From Youngiibacter multivorans (lineage in GTDB: Bacteria; Bacillota; Clostridia; Clostridiales; Clostridiaceae): 64,000 nt of DNA. The notes below the pieces were generated by a model. The model made no database searches. It saw only the letters and a list, made by a program, of their open reading frames with translations, and was not told the origin of the DNA. The stretch lies in assembly GCF_017873395.1 (NCBI RefSeq), contig NZ_JAGGKC010000004.1, forward strand, positions 1 through 64,000, read 5' to 3'. Each line of letters begins with the position of its first letter. The stretch's first letter is position 1. Below are positions 37,084 through 46,089 of the stretch, piece after piece. Both the position numbers and the translations under genes were made by a program.

Positions 37084-37878
37084 ATGGCACAAGTCACTTC
37101 AGTAACTGATAAGGAAAGGAAGCTTCCCTTGTTCGTGGCTGCATATGAGACAATGTACAACAGGATAAAGGATGGTACCTATAAACCTGGGGATAAGCTG
37201 CCAAGTGAAAGTGAGTTGTCAGTGGAACTTGCCATAAGCAGGGGGACTCTGAGGCAGGCTATGCTGCTCCTTCAGGAAGACGGCCTGATAATGAACTATA
37301 AGGGTAAAGGAAGCTTCGTGCTTGAAACGAACAAAGAATTGAGCACAGGGATTGAGAAGATCGTCAATCCACTAATCACTTGCAGTATCCAGCCTATTGA
37401 CAAGGTAATCACCGAAATGCACTTCCAGCCGGCTACAGAGCCTCACCGGAAGCTGTTCGACCTACCTCAGTCATCGCTTGTGTCACGTGCTGAGTTCTCA
37501 TACTTCATCAAGGACAAGATAGTGGGATTCGCATTGGTATTCATGCCCTATGACCTGTTGGTCGAAAACGGGGTGGCGATAGATGACAATGACGAGATTC
37601 ACAGGTTCTACAACAGCTTTCTCACAACTGAAAGGCTCAGCTGTGAAAGTGTACTGAGGATGGGATTTGCCCGGAAGTTGACAGCTGATAAGATGCATAT
37701 AAAGGAAAAGGAACCGATCCTCATAATGGAAGAGACATTCTATATGGGCAACCGGCCTTCAATGCAGCAGAAGATATTCTTCCTACCCGCGTACTATGAG
37801 TTGAGGATTCTAAGGTCAAATGACAGATATACCTCTAAGCAGGGTACACAGGGTCAGCTGCCATCTGATAAGCTTTAG
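37084..37878 (+). CDS. GntR-family (HutC/UTRA type) regulator, second copy
   Basis: A 264-aa regulator with GntR winged helix (MYNRIKDGTYKPGDKLPSE, ISRGTLRQAMLLLQEDG) and UTRA effector domain, similar in layout to the one at 23906. The ATG at 37084 lies 11 bases after AAGG; a GTG at 37075 would be too close. It ends the nucleoside import operon, so it probably controls it. Confidence 0.85.
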   Translation: MAQVTSVTDKERKLPLFVAAYETMYNRIKDGTYKPGDKLPSESELSVELAISRGTLRQAMLLLQEDGLIMNYKGKGSFVLETNKELSTGIEKIVNPLITCSIQPIDKVITEMHFQPATEPHRKLFDLPQSSLVSRAEFSYFIKDKIVGFALVFMPYDLLVENGVAIDDNDEIHRFYNSFLTTERLSCESVLRMGFARKLTADKMHIKEKEPILIMEETFYMGNRPSMQQKIFFLPAYYELRILRSNDRYTSKQGTQGQLPSDKL

Positions 37879-37920
37879 AATCACACAAGTCAATATTCAG
37901 TTTAAAGAAATAATGGATTG

Positions 37921-37959
37921 AAGGAGCAATACTGGGTGGTGTTGCTCCTTGCTTTTTTT
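37921..37959 (+). terminator. Rho-independent terminator of the nucleoside import operon
   Basis: AAGGAGCAATAC (37921-37932) pairs with GTGTTGCTCCTT (37939-37950), one G-U pair, loop TGGGTG, followed by GCTTTTTTTG. Confidence 0.9.
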
Positions 37960-38574
37960 GCATTAGATCATACTTCAAGACGTTGTTCGAGATTTACCAA
38001 GTAAGTGAGCTAATAAATTCATAAAGAAGAAAAATGAAACGACAAAATGGTACGAAATGAGAAACGCATAAGAAAATGAATAATGATGCGAAAAATTGTA
38101 CTGAATTGATAGTTTTCGGTAACATCAGAATAAAAGTGTTACAAATATGTAAAAAAATGCATGTATTTTTAGATTAGTTAAAGTTGTAGAATATACTTAA
38201 GAAAAGTTATAAAATGATATCAAATCTATGAACAAAAAGTATAAACTCTTAAATATCACAGTAAATACTGTATGTTTTTATTGGAATGAGAGTATCCATC
38301 AAACAAGAAAATCTATTCAGGTTAGTGGCAAAGCAAAAAAAATCAAATTTATCACTTTGGAACTAAGACAAGAGTTACCAGGAATTGTTGAGGATAAAAC
38401 TAGCGGGTATAGAAACATAAAATCTGTTTATATGCAGCTTACACAGGATCGAAGTTAGCTTTTTGGATCCTGCAATTGAGCATAAGATGCAGATTCGCTT
38501 GAATCTAGACAATTACGTATATTTGCTTTTATACACTACTTAGGTTGATTGAAAGTATGGAGGAGGGTAGTAAG
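37960..38574 (+). other. Gene-poor leader of the protease cassette, with one doubtful small ORF
   Basis: About 600 A+T-rich bases with no convincing gene. A 76-codon frame at 38228-38458 lacks a ribosome binding site and matches nothing I know. CAGGATC at 38443-38449 and GATCCTG at 38466-38472 could form a short hairpin. The region ends in TGGAGGAGGG, the ribosome binding site of the caspase-like gene; promoter elements could not be fixed with confidence. Confidence 0.35.
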
Positions 38575-39375
38575 ATGGCAAAAAAAGCACTATGTGTTGG
38601 CATAAACGACTATCCGTTTGAAGGAAATGACCTGAAGGGCTGTGTCAATGATGCAAAAGGCTGGGCAGGCATGCTTACTGGTCACTTCGGGTTCGCTGAG
38701 GCTGATGTGAAGCTGCTGCTGGATAAGCATGCAACCAAAGAAGCGATACTATCTGCACTTGAGGAAATGATTGTGAATGGGGAGCCTGGAGATACTCTTA
38801 TATTCACTAATTCATCTCATGGTACCTACTTAATTGATGAAAGTGGCGATGAGCAGGATAAGTATGACGAAGCGATTTGTCCATATGATTGTAAGGAGAA
38901 TCTGATTGTTGATGATGAGCTGAGAGAGATTCTTAACAAGCTAAAACCGGATGTCAGCTTCTACATGATTTCAGATTCCTGCCATTCCGGAAATGTCCAC
39001 AAGGCATTAGTTGTGGATACTCCTGATCATAGAAGAGTAAGGTTCCTTAATCCGAGCCTTATTGGTAAAGCCAGCTTGCTTAATCCATTCAAAGCAAAAC
39101 CAAGGGGAAGCAAGATAAGCAGGAATGTCAGAGTCCAGGACCTTCTGCTCAGTGGCTGCAAGAGCATTGAATATTCCTATGATGCCATGATTGATGGAGA
39201 CTACCATGGAGCCATGACCTACTATGCGCTGAAGGCGGCTCGGGAGGCAGGATATCAATTGACCTTCAAGGAGCTGCATAAGAAGATAAATGAATATCTT
39301 AAGGCTTCCGGATATCCTCAGCATCCTCAGCTGGAAGGTAAGACAAGCCTGAAAAGCAGTCAGGTGTTCAAATGA
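38575..39375 (+). CDS. Caspase-like (peptidase C14, orthocaspase) protease
   Basis: A 266-aa caspase-fold protease with KALCVGINDYPFEGNDLKGC at the start. The catalytic histidine is His82 in TNSSHG and the catalytic cysteine Cys136 in SDSCHSG; both are intact. It consists of the protease domain alone, with no death-like or effector-associated domain. The ATG at 38575 follows GGAGGAGGG. The stop overlaps the next gene's start, so it is co-produced with a CHAT protease. Prokaryotic caspase-like proteins cleave after Arg/Lys or Asp in regulated cell-death or defence systems; a defence role here is inferred from the neighbours. Confidence 0.85.
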   Translation: MAKKALCVGINDYPFEGNDLKGCVNDAKGWAGMLTGHFGFAEADVKLLLDKHATKEAILSALEEMIVNGEPGDTLIFTNSSHGTYLIDESGDEQDKYDEAICPYDCKENLIVDDELREILNKLKPDVSFYMISDSCHSGNVHKALVVDTPDHRRVRFLNPSLIGKASLLNPFKAKPRGSKISRNVRVQDLLLSGCKSIEYSYDAMIDGDYHGAMTYYALKAAREAGYQLTFKELHKKINEYLKASGYPQHPQLEGKTSLKSSQVFK

Positions 39376-40514
39376 TTGGCGGTTACAGGGAAAACATGCC
39401 ATGTGTAGTGCACATCTCTATTGCAAGGTTCGACAGCCGATTGCCAGAAGCAGGAGAACCTCTGAATTTTCTGGTTTCAATACATGTGGAGGGAACTGGA
39501 ATCACATGGCAGCAGAACATAACTGTAGACACCTCAACGGAAAAGGAACTGCAGGAAATGACCCAGGACCTTTATCTCTGGAGCTGCAACCAAAAATTGA
39601 CGCGAGAAACTGCCAGGGATTGTTCATTGAAGCTGGGGGCAAAGCTGTATGATACTTTTATCGGCACAGTGGGAGATAAGATACTGGCTGGATTAAAGAT
39701 AACAGCTATTCTCCTGAATATTGACGAAACAATCCAGAACCTTCCCTGGGAACTTATGGGGAAGAATGGAGTGCATCTGTCACAGGCTCTGCCTTTCGGA
39801 AGATTAGTAACGACCCGTGAATTACTTAGACCAAACAGGGATCCACTTAGAGAAGATAAAATCGTTAGAATACTAGCAGTAGTGGATACTACGCAGGACC
39901 TTATTTCAGGAAAGCATGAGCTTAAGGCTTTGCAAGCCCTTGAGGAAAGGAGAGATGGATACCAGATTAAAGTGGATGTCCTATGCGGAGAAAATGCAAC
40001 TGTAGCCGAGTTCGAAAGGCTTGTTACTCCAGGGACATACGATATACTACACTTCTCGGGGCATGGTTCCTTTGACCGACAGTCACCTGAAACAAGTGGC
40101 CTGCAATTTTATGACGGCATACTTGAGGCTGATCAGATTCTTGACATTAACTGGAAATCACCACCATATTTTGTATTCAGCAGCGCTTGTGAATCAGGTC
40201 GATCATCAGGAGGAATAAGGCTTATATCAAATGAACGACACAGCAACGGACTTGCAGCTGCCTTTATTTCTGCTGGCGTATCAGGATATGCAGGCTACTT
40301 TTGGCAGGTTTCTGACACTGGAGCAGGTGTTTTTGCTCAAATATTCTACAAATACCTCTTTGAGGAAGAAAACCTTGGAAAAGCCTTTCTTGAGGCAAGA
40401 AAAAGAACTTCATGGGAACTTGATGAAGTAGGCGATCTCGCTGCATATGGTGCAGTTTTGTTCGGAGATGCTGCTACAAGCGAAAGACTCGATCTGGTGA
40501 GAATGGGAAGATAG
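39372..40514 (+). CDS. Soluble CHAT-domain protease
   Basis: A 380-aa protein with an N-terminal beta-rich domain (residues about 1-120) and a CHAT caspase-like domain. The latter shows the typical LNIDETIQNLPWELM entry near residue 120, catalytic His231 in HFSGHG and catalytic Cys273 in SSACESG. No membrane segment or signal peptide is seen. It overlaps the caspase-like gene by four bases. CHAT proteases are the proteolytic part of several bacterial immune complexes (for example TPR-CHAT with type III-E CRISPR). What activates this one is unknown; the N-terminal domain may bind the partner. An alternative start is the ATG at 39396. Confidence 0.85.
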   Translation: MIGGYRENMPCVVHISIARFDSRLPEAGEPLNFLVSIHVEGTGITWQQNITVDTSTEKELQEMTQDLYLWSCNQKLTRETARDCSLKLGAKLYDTFIGTVGDKILAGLKITAILLNIDETIQNLPWELMGKNGVHLSQALPFGRLVTTRELLRPNRDPLREDKIVRILAVVDTTQDLISGKHELKALQALEERRDGYQIKVDVLCGENATVAEFERLVTPGTYDILHFSGHGSFDRQSPETSGLQFYDGILEADQILDINWKSPPYFVFSSACESGRSSGGIRLISNERHSNGLAAAFISAGVSGYAGYFWQVSDTGAGVFAQIFYKYLFEEENLGKAFLEARKRTSWELDEVGDLAAYGAVLFGDAATSERLDLVRMGR

Positions 40515-40657
40515 GAAATCTAAAATAGAATTGTTATCATAATTTTTCGGATATATATGGATTTGGTAAGCATGTTTCCCAACCTATTAAATACTCATTG
40601 AACTAAAGGCGATTATGTAATCCTCTGTATGATAGTCCTTGTCGAGGAGGGGCCATA

Positions 40658-43600
40658 ATGAAAAAGTCGGTGCTAAAATCAATTCTCTTTATGACTGTTG
40701 TATTAGTCATGCTGATTCTACAAGACAAACCACAACTTTTATTATCAATTATAAATAGTGAATACCAGTCAGCCAGTGCAATTAGTGTGGATGTATTAAT
40801 CCAACCCATTCCAGGTTTACCAACTAGAAGTCCTTACGAGTTCACACACGATGGGGATTTTGCTACTATAATTAGATATTTTGGACAAGAAACTGACATC
40901 ATAATCCCTGAAACAGTAAGTGATGGTATTAGAAGCTACAAAGTCATCAGTATTGGTGGAGAGGCTTTTGCAAATAATGAGGAACTGACTAGTGTAGTCA
41001 TACCCAATGGTGTAATTGACATTGGTGTAGGCTCGTTTGCCGGATGCTCTAATCTTAAAAGAGTTATGTTTCCTGAGAGCTTAGAGAGCATCGGAAGGAG
41101 TTCTTTCGGTGGCTGCACTCGGCTGGTGAGTGTTACTATACCTGAAAGTGTAACTAGAATTGGGAGTAGCGCATTCGCAAAGTGCGAGAGACTCATTGAG
41201 GCCTGGTTTTTCTGCAACAGACCGATATTCGGGGATGGGCCAGAATTAGTAGCATACTGGGAAAGTGCATTCGGTAATATCAACAATGATTTCAGAATCT
41301 ACTACCTCTCAGGACGAACTGGATGGGTAAGCTCCAGACAAGTCATTCCGTTCTACAAAGTAACTTATAACGCAAGCGGAGGCTTTGGGCAGGTTCCTGT
41401 CGATGAGAATAATTACCTGGAGGGTGACAGGGTCTTCGTGCTTGATAATACGGGGCAGCTTAGTAAGCCTGGCTATATTTTGGCTGGCTGGAACACTTTG
41501 GATAGCGGTGCGGGAAGAGATTATGAAGCAGGGAGTTATTTTGCAATCGGAAAGGAGTCTGTAACCTTATATGCGAGGTGGGAGCCGAGTGCGCCGGTTC
41601 CTGAAAAATATACTCTGGTCTTCGACATTAATGGAGGGACTGGAAACACTCCGGCTGCTGTATCAGTAGAATATGAATCGGAGATAAGGCTGCCGACACA
41701 AGGTGATCTGAGTAGAACTGGCTACAGGTTCGATGGCTGGAATTCAATGTCTGACGGAAGCGGAAGAAACTATTTTGCTGGTGTCAATAACGTCATTGAA
41801 CCTGGTGAAGAAGCGCTTGCTGATGGCGTAGCGGTTCTTTATGCAAGGTGGGTACCGATTGAGTACACCATGGTAAAGGTTCCTGAAAGCGCCACATATA
41901 ATGAGCCAATCAGCATGAGTGCCACACTGATGCTTGGAGACAAACCGATTGAAGGAAGAAGACTCATCTTCAAGATTGCAGATAATATAGTGGGGACTGC
42001 AGCTACTGATGCAAGGGGATTTGCGGAGTTAAGGGATGTAAAAGTAGCCTATAAGGCTGGTACTTATCCTGTCAGCGTATATTACCTTGCTGGGGACGTT
42101 GAGTCAGCAAAAGGAACAAGCAGTCTGACTGTAAAATCCGGCTCGTTTCCGCCTGGCTTGATTCCAGTGATTATCGCGATAATTGGTGCTTCATCAATGC
42201 TGCTTATAAGGAAGTTCGGAGGAAAGAAGAAGGTTCCTGATGACAGACCTGATGGACATTCTGCTCATGCTCCTGTGATTGAACATTTCACAAAAGTTGA
42301 TTTTCCAGCAAAATGTGTTCTGAACAGGAAGGTTGACCTGACAATCAGGCTTAACAAGAATGCTGCAGAATTCAAACAGAGCATTAAAGCAATTAAGGAG
42401 ATTGTACCAGGCAAAACCAAGTCAGTCACCTTGAACTATAAGGTAACAGCACCTGGATTTGCAGAAATGGTAAATAGTCAGCTTGTACAGGTGGGTAACA
42501 AGCAGATGGTTTTAAATCTGAACGGAGAATCAGAGGCTATCAAATTTGAGCTATACCCTCAAGAAGTGGGAGATCAACGAATTGAAATAGAATTGTATTT
42601 TGAAGGCAGCAGAATAGACTACAGCATATTGGCTTCAACCGTTGCAGAAACCTCCCAGGAAGTTTCTGCTGAATTCCTTGGAGAGAAAGCAAATGCAGTA
42701 TCGATGGATTCACCGGATAACAATTTTCAAAAAATACAATCCATCACAAGCGAGAAAAAGAAGACAATGGAAATCCGCACCTTGCACGTTGATTACAACA
42801 CCAGGAAGAATAAGATTGTTTATCACGTCTATTCAAAGGAAAACAAAGCTCCCGCAATCTGCAAAGTCAGTCTGCCGAACACAATCGAGGAGATGTTTGC
42901 CACAATCAAGGAATTTACTGTGTTCTTGGACGAGATAGTAAAAATTGGTGACACATCAGCCGGTGAATGGAAGGACATCTACTTCAATCTTAATTCCAAA
43001 TGCCAGAACCTATATCATATGATTGTGCCGGATGAGATTACTGAGATGATAAAGAAGTGGGAGAGCAGTTCAGCGTTCATCATTTCGACTAATGAGCAAT
43101 GGATTCCGTGGGAGGTATTCCATGACGGTTCTGATTTTTTGAGCAAGAAGTTCATATTTTCCAGGTATCCAAGATTGCCTGAGAACAAGAAGATACCGCA
43201 AAAGGACAGGGCGAAATCAAGCTCCATTAACATAGGACAGATCACGAATGTGGTAGGAGGCAATTTCAAGGTACCACAGACAAATGAAAGGGTTCGGAAA
43301 TTATTCAATTTCCTTCCAAACATCAAAGTGAATCCACTCATAGAGGAATCCATTTCCGACCTGGTTGAAGTGCTTCCTGAAACAGATTTGCTGCACATCA
43401 CCTGCCATGGGAGCATGACTCATCCAATGCTGCAGATTTCAAATGAGCAGACAGACTATAAGAACCTGAACCTGGACATAATCCAAAATTTACCGTTAAA
43501 GCCTGGTTGTTTCATATTTGCCAATGCCTGCTATTCAAATACTACTGTCAGTGTCTTTAAGAACTTAACCAGCTTCGGCTGGGAATTCTATAAGGATGGA

Positions 43601-43816
43601 GCTGAAACGTACATTGGTACGCTTGCGCAAATTCCGGAGGTATATGCAGTTGAATTTGCAGAATCGTTATATCAGTCCCTGTTTTCAGGCGAAGAATTGA
43701 CAGTAGGTCAGGTAATTCACATGGTGAAAAATAAGATGTCATCAAACAAGAATATATTCTGGCTGCTGTATTCCATGTATGGAGATCCGATTACCCGCTT
43801 CAAGTCTGTCAAATAG
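40658..43816 (+). CDS. Transmembrane receptor-like protein: BspA-type LRR, InlB repeats, Ig-like domain, TM, cytoplasmic CHAT protease
   Basis: A 1052-aa protein. Order: hydrophobic leader (residues 1-25); three or four BspA-type LRR_5 repeats (about 85-190, units like IGGEAFANNEELTSVVIP); two Listeria-Bacteroides InlB B-repeats (about 232-310 and 317-398, each ending LYARW); an Ig-like domain (403-495); one membrane helix (497-520) followed by positive residues GGKKK; a cytoplasmic beta-sandwich (about 540-665); and a CHAT domain (about 700-1052) with STNEQWIPWEVF, catalytic His917 in HITCHGS and Cys958 in ANACYSN. By the positive-inside rule the repeats face out and the protease faces in. 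I know no described protein with this full order. It looks like a surface sensor that switches on an internal protease. Start follows GAGGAGGGG. Confidence 0.85.
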   Translation: MKKSVLKSILFMTVVLVMLILQDKPQLLLSIINSEYQSASAISVDVLIQPIPGLPTRSPYEFTHDGDFATIIRYFGQETDIIIPETVSDGIRSYKVISIGGEAFANNEELTSVVIPNGVIDIGVGSFAGCSNLKRVMFPESLESIGRSSFGGCTRLVSVTIPESVTRIGSSAFAKCERLIEAWFFCNRPIFGDGPELVAYWESAFGNINNDFRIYYLSGRTGWVSSRQVIPFYKVTYNASGGFGQVPVDENNYLEGDRVFVLDNTGQLSKPGYILAGWNTLDSGAGRDYEAGSYFAIGKESVTLYARWEPSAPVPEKYTLVFDINGGTGNTPAAVSVEYESEIRLPTQGDLSRTGYRFDGWNSMSDGSGRNYFAGVNNVIEPGEEALADGVAVLYARWVPIEYTMVKVPESATYNEPISMSATLMLGDKPIEGRRLIFKIADNIVGTAATDARGFAELRDVKVAYKAGTYPVSVYYLAGDVESAKGTSSLTVKSGSFPPGLIPVIIAIIGASSMLLIRKFGGKKKVPDDRPDGHSAHAPVIEHFTKVDFPAKCVLNRKVDLTIRLNKNAAEFKQSIKAIKEIVPGKTKSVTLNYKVTAPGFAEMVNSQLVQVGNKQMVLNLNGESEAIKFELYPQEVGDQRIEIELYFEGSRIDYSILASTVAETSQEVSAEFLGEKANAVSMDSPDNNFQKIQSITSEKKKTMEIRTLHVDYNTRKNKIVYHVYSKENKAPAICKVSLPNTIEEMFATIKEFTVFLDEIVKIGDTSAGEWKDIYFNLNSKCQNLYHMIVPDEITEMIKKWESSSAFIISTNEQWIPWEVFHDGSDFLSKKFIFSRYPRLPENKKIPQKDRAKSSSINIGQITNVVGGNFKVPQTNERVRKLFNFLPNIKVNPLIEESISDLVEVLPETDLLHITCHGSMTHPMLQISNEQTDYKNLNLDIIQNLPLKPGCFIFANACYSNTTVSVFKNLTSFGWEFYKDGAETYIGTLAQIPEVYAVEFAESLYQSLFSGEELTVGQVIHMVKNKMSSNKNIFWLLYSMYGDPITRFKSVK

Positions 43817-43828
43817 GAGGGTTTTATC

Positions 43829-44146
43829 TTGTCAATCAAGGTATATTTCGTTTCATCCAACATTGAAGAGGCAAGTTCAACAAAAATAGATGACCGAACA
43901 ATACTCGGGACACTTGGGGATCGAAATGAGGCTGTTGCAGTGCAGCTAAAGGAGCTTTTTGAATCTGTAACCGAAGCAATAAAACCATCAATAAAGACAA
44001 AGAGCGATGTAATCATCGAGCTGACAGGTTCCATGGACATAAAGATGGAGGGCAGCATCAAATATCTGATATTTAATGCAGGAGCTTCAGGAACGGCATC
44101 CGGAACAATGAAGGTAACACTGAAGACCGAACTGATTCCAGATTGA
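43829..44146 (+). CDS. Small trypsin-co-occurring (Trypco1-like) protein
   Basis: A 105-aa protein started at TTG eight bases after AGGAGG. A helical first half (LKELFESVTEAIKPSIKTK) is followed by strands DVIIELTGSMDIKMEG, a small-residue segment FNAGASGTASG and a final strand MKVTLKTEL. This pattern resembles the trypsin-co-occurring domain family reported from bacterial conflict systems, always next to a trypsin-like protease, as here. It may be an adaptor or activity regulator for the protease-nuclease encoded 62 bp downstream. The match is by eye and weak in places. Confidence 0.6.
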   Translation: MSIKVYFVSSNIEEASSTKIDDRTILGTLGDRNEAVAVQLKELFESVTEAIKPSIKTKSDVIIELTGSMDIKMEGSIKYLIFNAGASGTASGTMKVTLKTELIPD

Positions 44147-44208
44147 AGAAGGCATTAAATATCAAGGATTCGATGTAATCAAGGCAACAATCAGAGGGGG
44201 CATATTAT

Positions 44209-45987
44209 ATGAAGAACGCATCACCTGAAGAAACATATCTTAAAGAGATGGCCGAAAAGCAGGACAAAATAACAAGCGCAGCCGCCAAGCGCTATCAGAA
44301 GCTTGAAGGTGAAAGGAAAGGTGCCAGAAAATCAAAAGCGTTTGACCCGGGTACCATGCAGGTACGCAGGAGCATCATCAACACCTATGATGGCTTGTCC
44401 ATTGAGCGCATCCTCAACAAAAGTGACCTGTTTCCGATTGCACATCTGCAGTTGGGGCTGAATGCAGGAAAATCCGTTTGCCGAATATCCGTCAGGAGCA
44501 GGAGCGGCAAATTGCTTAGCTATGGCACTGGCTTCATGGTATCTCATTCTCTAATGATGACAAACAACCATGTCCTGAACAATGAAGAAGCAGCTCAGTA
44601 CAGCCTGGCAGAGTTCAATTTCGAGGATGACGAGCAGTTCCTCCCGCGTCAGTCGGTAAGCTTCAGACTTGATCCCAAAAGGTTTTTCATTACCGATGAG
44701 AAGCTTGATTTCACGCTGGTCGCCGTACAGGAAATATCAAATACAGTAAAGCTTTCAGATTTCGGATATCTGCAGCTACTTTCCCAGGAAGGAAAGATCC
44801 TTGAGGGAGAATATGTTTCAATCATCCAGCATCCCCAGGGAGGCATGAAAGCTGTTACTGTAAGGGAAAATGAAGTAAGGTTCCTTTCAGATGATTTCAT
44901 ACACTATGTCACTGATACTGAACCTGGCTCTTCAGGCTCACCTGTGTTCAATGACCAATGGGTTGTTGTAGCGCTGCACCATGCCGGAATACCTGACCCT
45001 AAAGACAAGACAAAATGGATTGCCAATGAAGGTGTGAGAATAAGCTCGATAGCGAAATATCTAAAAAACAAGCGTGACAGATTGGATGCCATTGCTATTT
45101 CGCTTGTAGATGAGTTGCTTGGCGGAAACATCCAGATTGGTAATGATGTTGTAATGGACACAGAGGAACTCAGTGAGGACTGGTACAGCAAAGCTTCAGG
45201 CTATGATTATAAGTTCCTGGGTGATGGCTTTGACGTGCCGATGCCTGAATTGGACAAGGATAGGGCAAATGATGTCGTGAAAGCAGCTGATGGCAAAGAG
45301 ATACTGAATTATACGCACTTTTCAGTAGTTATGAGCAAATCAAGAAGACTTGCCTTCTATACAGCGTCAAACATTGACGGTAAAAATCGGATTGAACTGA
45401 AACGAAGCGGAGACAAGTGGTACTATGATCCAAGGATAAGTAAAGAATATCAGTGCGGACCGTCACTTTACAGTAAGAATGAGCTCGACCGCGGGCACCT
45501 TGTAAGGCGTCTGGACCCGGTATGGGGATCTGATGCCGACAAGGCAAATGAGGACACTTTCCATTTTACGAACTGTTCACCACAGCACAAGAACCTTAAC
45601 CAGAAGACCTGGCTTAACCTGGAGGACTACATCCTAAGCAACGCAGCTAAGCACAGCATGAAGGTCAATGTGTTCACAGGACCTGTGTTCCGTTCAGACG
45701 ACATGGTATATAGAAAGGAATACAAGATACCGGCTGAATTCTGGAAGGTTGTGGTAATCGTAAAAGATGACGAGTCCTTATCTGCGACAGCCTACCTTCA
45801 GACTCAGAAGAACCTCATAACTAACCTGGAATTTGCATATGGACAGTATGAAACCTACCAGGTTCCTGTGGCTCAGATAGAGGAGCTTACAGGTCTCGAT
45901 TTCGGGAAGCTGCGGGAGCACGACCCCATGGAGGGAGTAGAAGCAGCGGCATTCGTTATTGAGGGACCGGAAAGCATAAGGCTCTAA
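44209..45987 (+). CDS. Trypsin-like protease fused to DNA/RNA non-specific endonuclease
   Basis: A 592-aa protein without signal peptide. Residues about 85-300 are a trypsin-like serine protease with the full triad: His121 (TNNHV), Asp167 (LDFTLV) and Ser242 (GSSGSP). Residues about 325-580 are a DNA/RNA non-specific (NUC) endonuclease with the DRGH motif at 427-430 (catalytic His430) and the metal-binding CSPQHKNLNQ segment. Both active sites look intact. The likely logic is a nuclease held in check until proteolysis releases it, or a nuclease activated by its own protease; that is inference. Start follows AGAGGGGG. It closes the cassette. Confidence 0.88.
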   Translation: MKNASPEETYLKEMAEKQDKITSAAAKRYQKLEGERKGARKSKAFDPGTMQVRRSIINTYDGLSIERILNKSDLFPIAHLQLGLNAGKSVCRISVRSRSGKLLSYGTGFMVSHSLMMTNNHVLNNEEAAQYSLAEFNFEDDEQFLPRQSVSFRLDPKRFFITDEKLDFTLVAVQEISNTVKLSDFGYLQLLSQEGKILEGEYVSIIQHPQGGMKAVTVRENEVRFLSDDFIHYVTDTEPGSSGSPVFNDQWVVVALHHAGIPDPKDKTKWIANEGVRISSIAKYLKNKRDRLDAIAISLVDELLGGNIQIGNDVVMDTEELSEDWYSKASGYDYKFLGDGFDVPMPELDKDRANDVVKAADGKEILNYTHFSVVMSKSRRLAFYTASNIDGKNRIELKRSGDKWYYDPRISKEYQCGPSLYSKNELDRGHLVRRLDPVWGSDADKANEDTFHFTNCSPQHKNLNQKTWLNLEDYILSNAAKHSMKVNVFTGPVFRSDDMVYRKEYKIPAEFWKVVVIVKDDESLSATAYLQTQKNLITNLEFAYGQYETYQVPVAQIEELTGLDFGKLREHDPMEGVEAAAFVIEGPESIRL

Positions 45988-46053
45988 CATTTGCTTTGGA
46001 AATTCAGATTACTTAACCCTGCATATTTATTGCATAGTTATTGTGTTTTATGG

Positions 46054-46083
46054 TTGACAAGCCACATCGACGTGGAATACAAT
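46054..46083 (+). promoter_or_regulatory. Sigma-70-type promoter of the T-box operon
   Basis: TTGACA at 46054-46059 and TACAAT at 46078-46083 with an 18-bp spacer. It lies just before the folded leader, so transcription would start near 46090. Confidence 0.75.
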
Positions 46084-46089
46084 TAGCGA

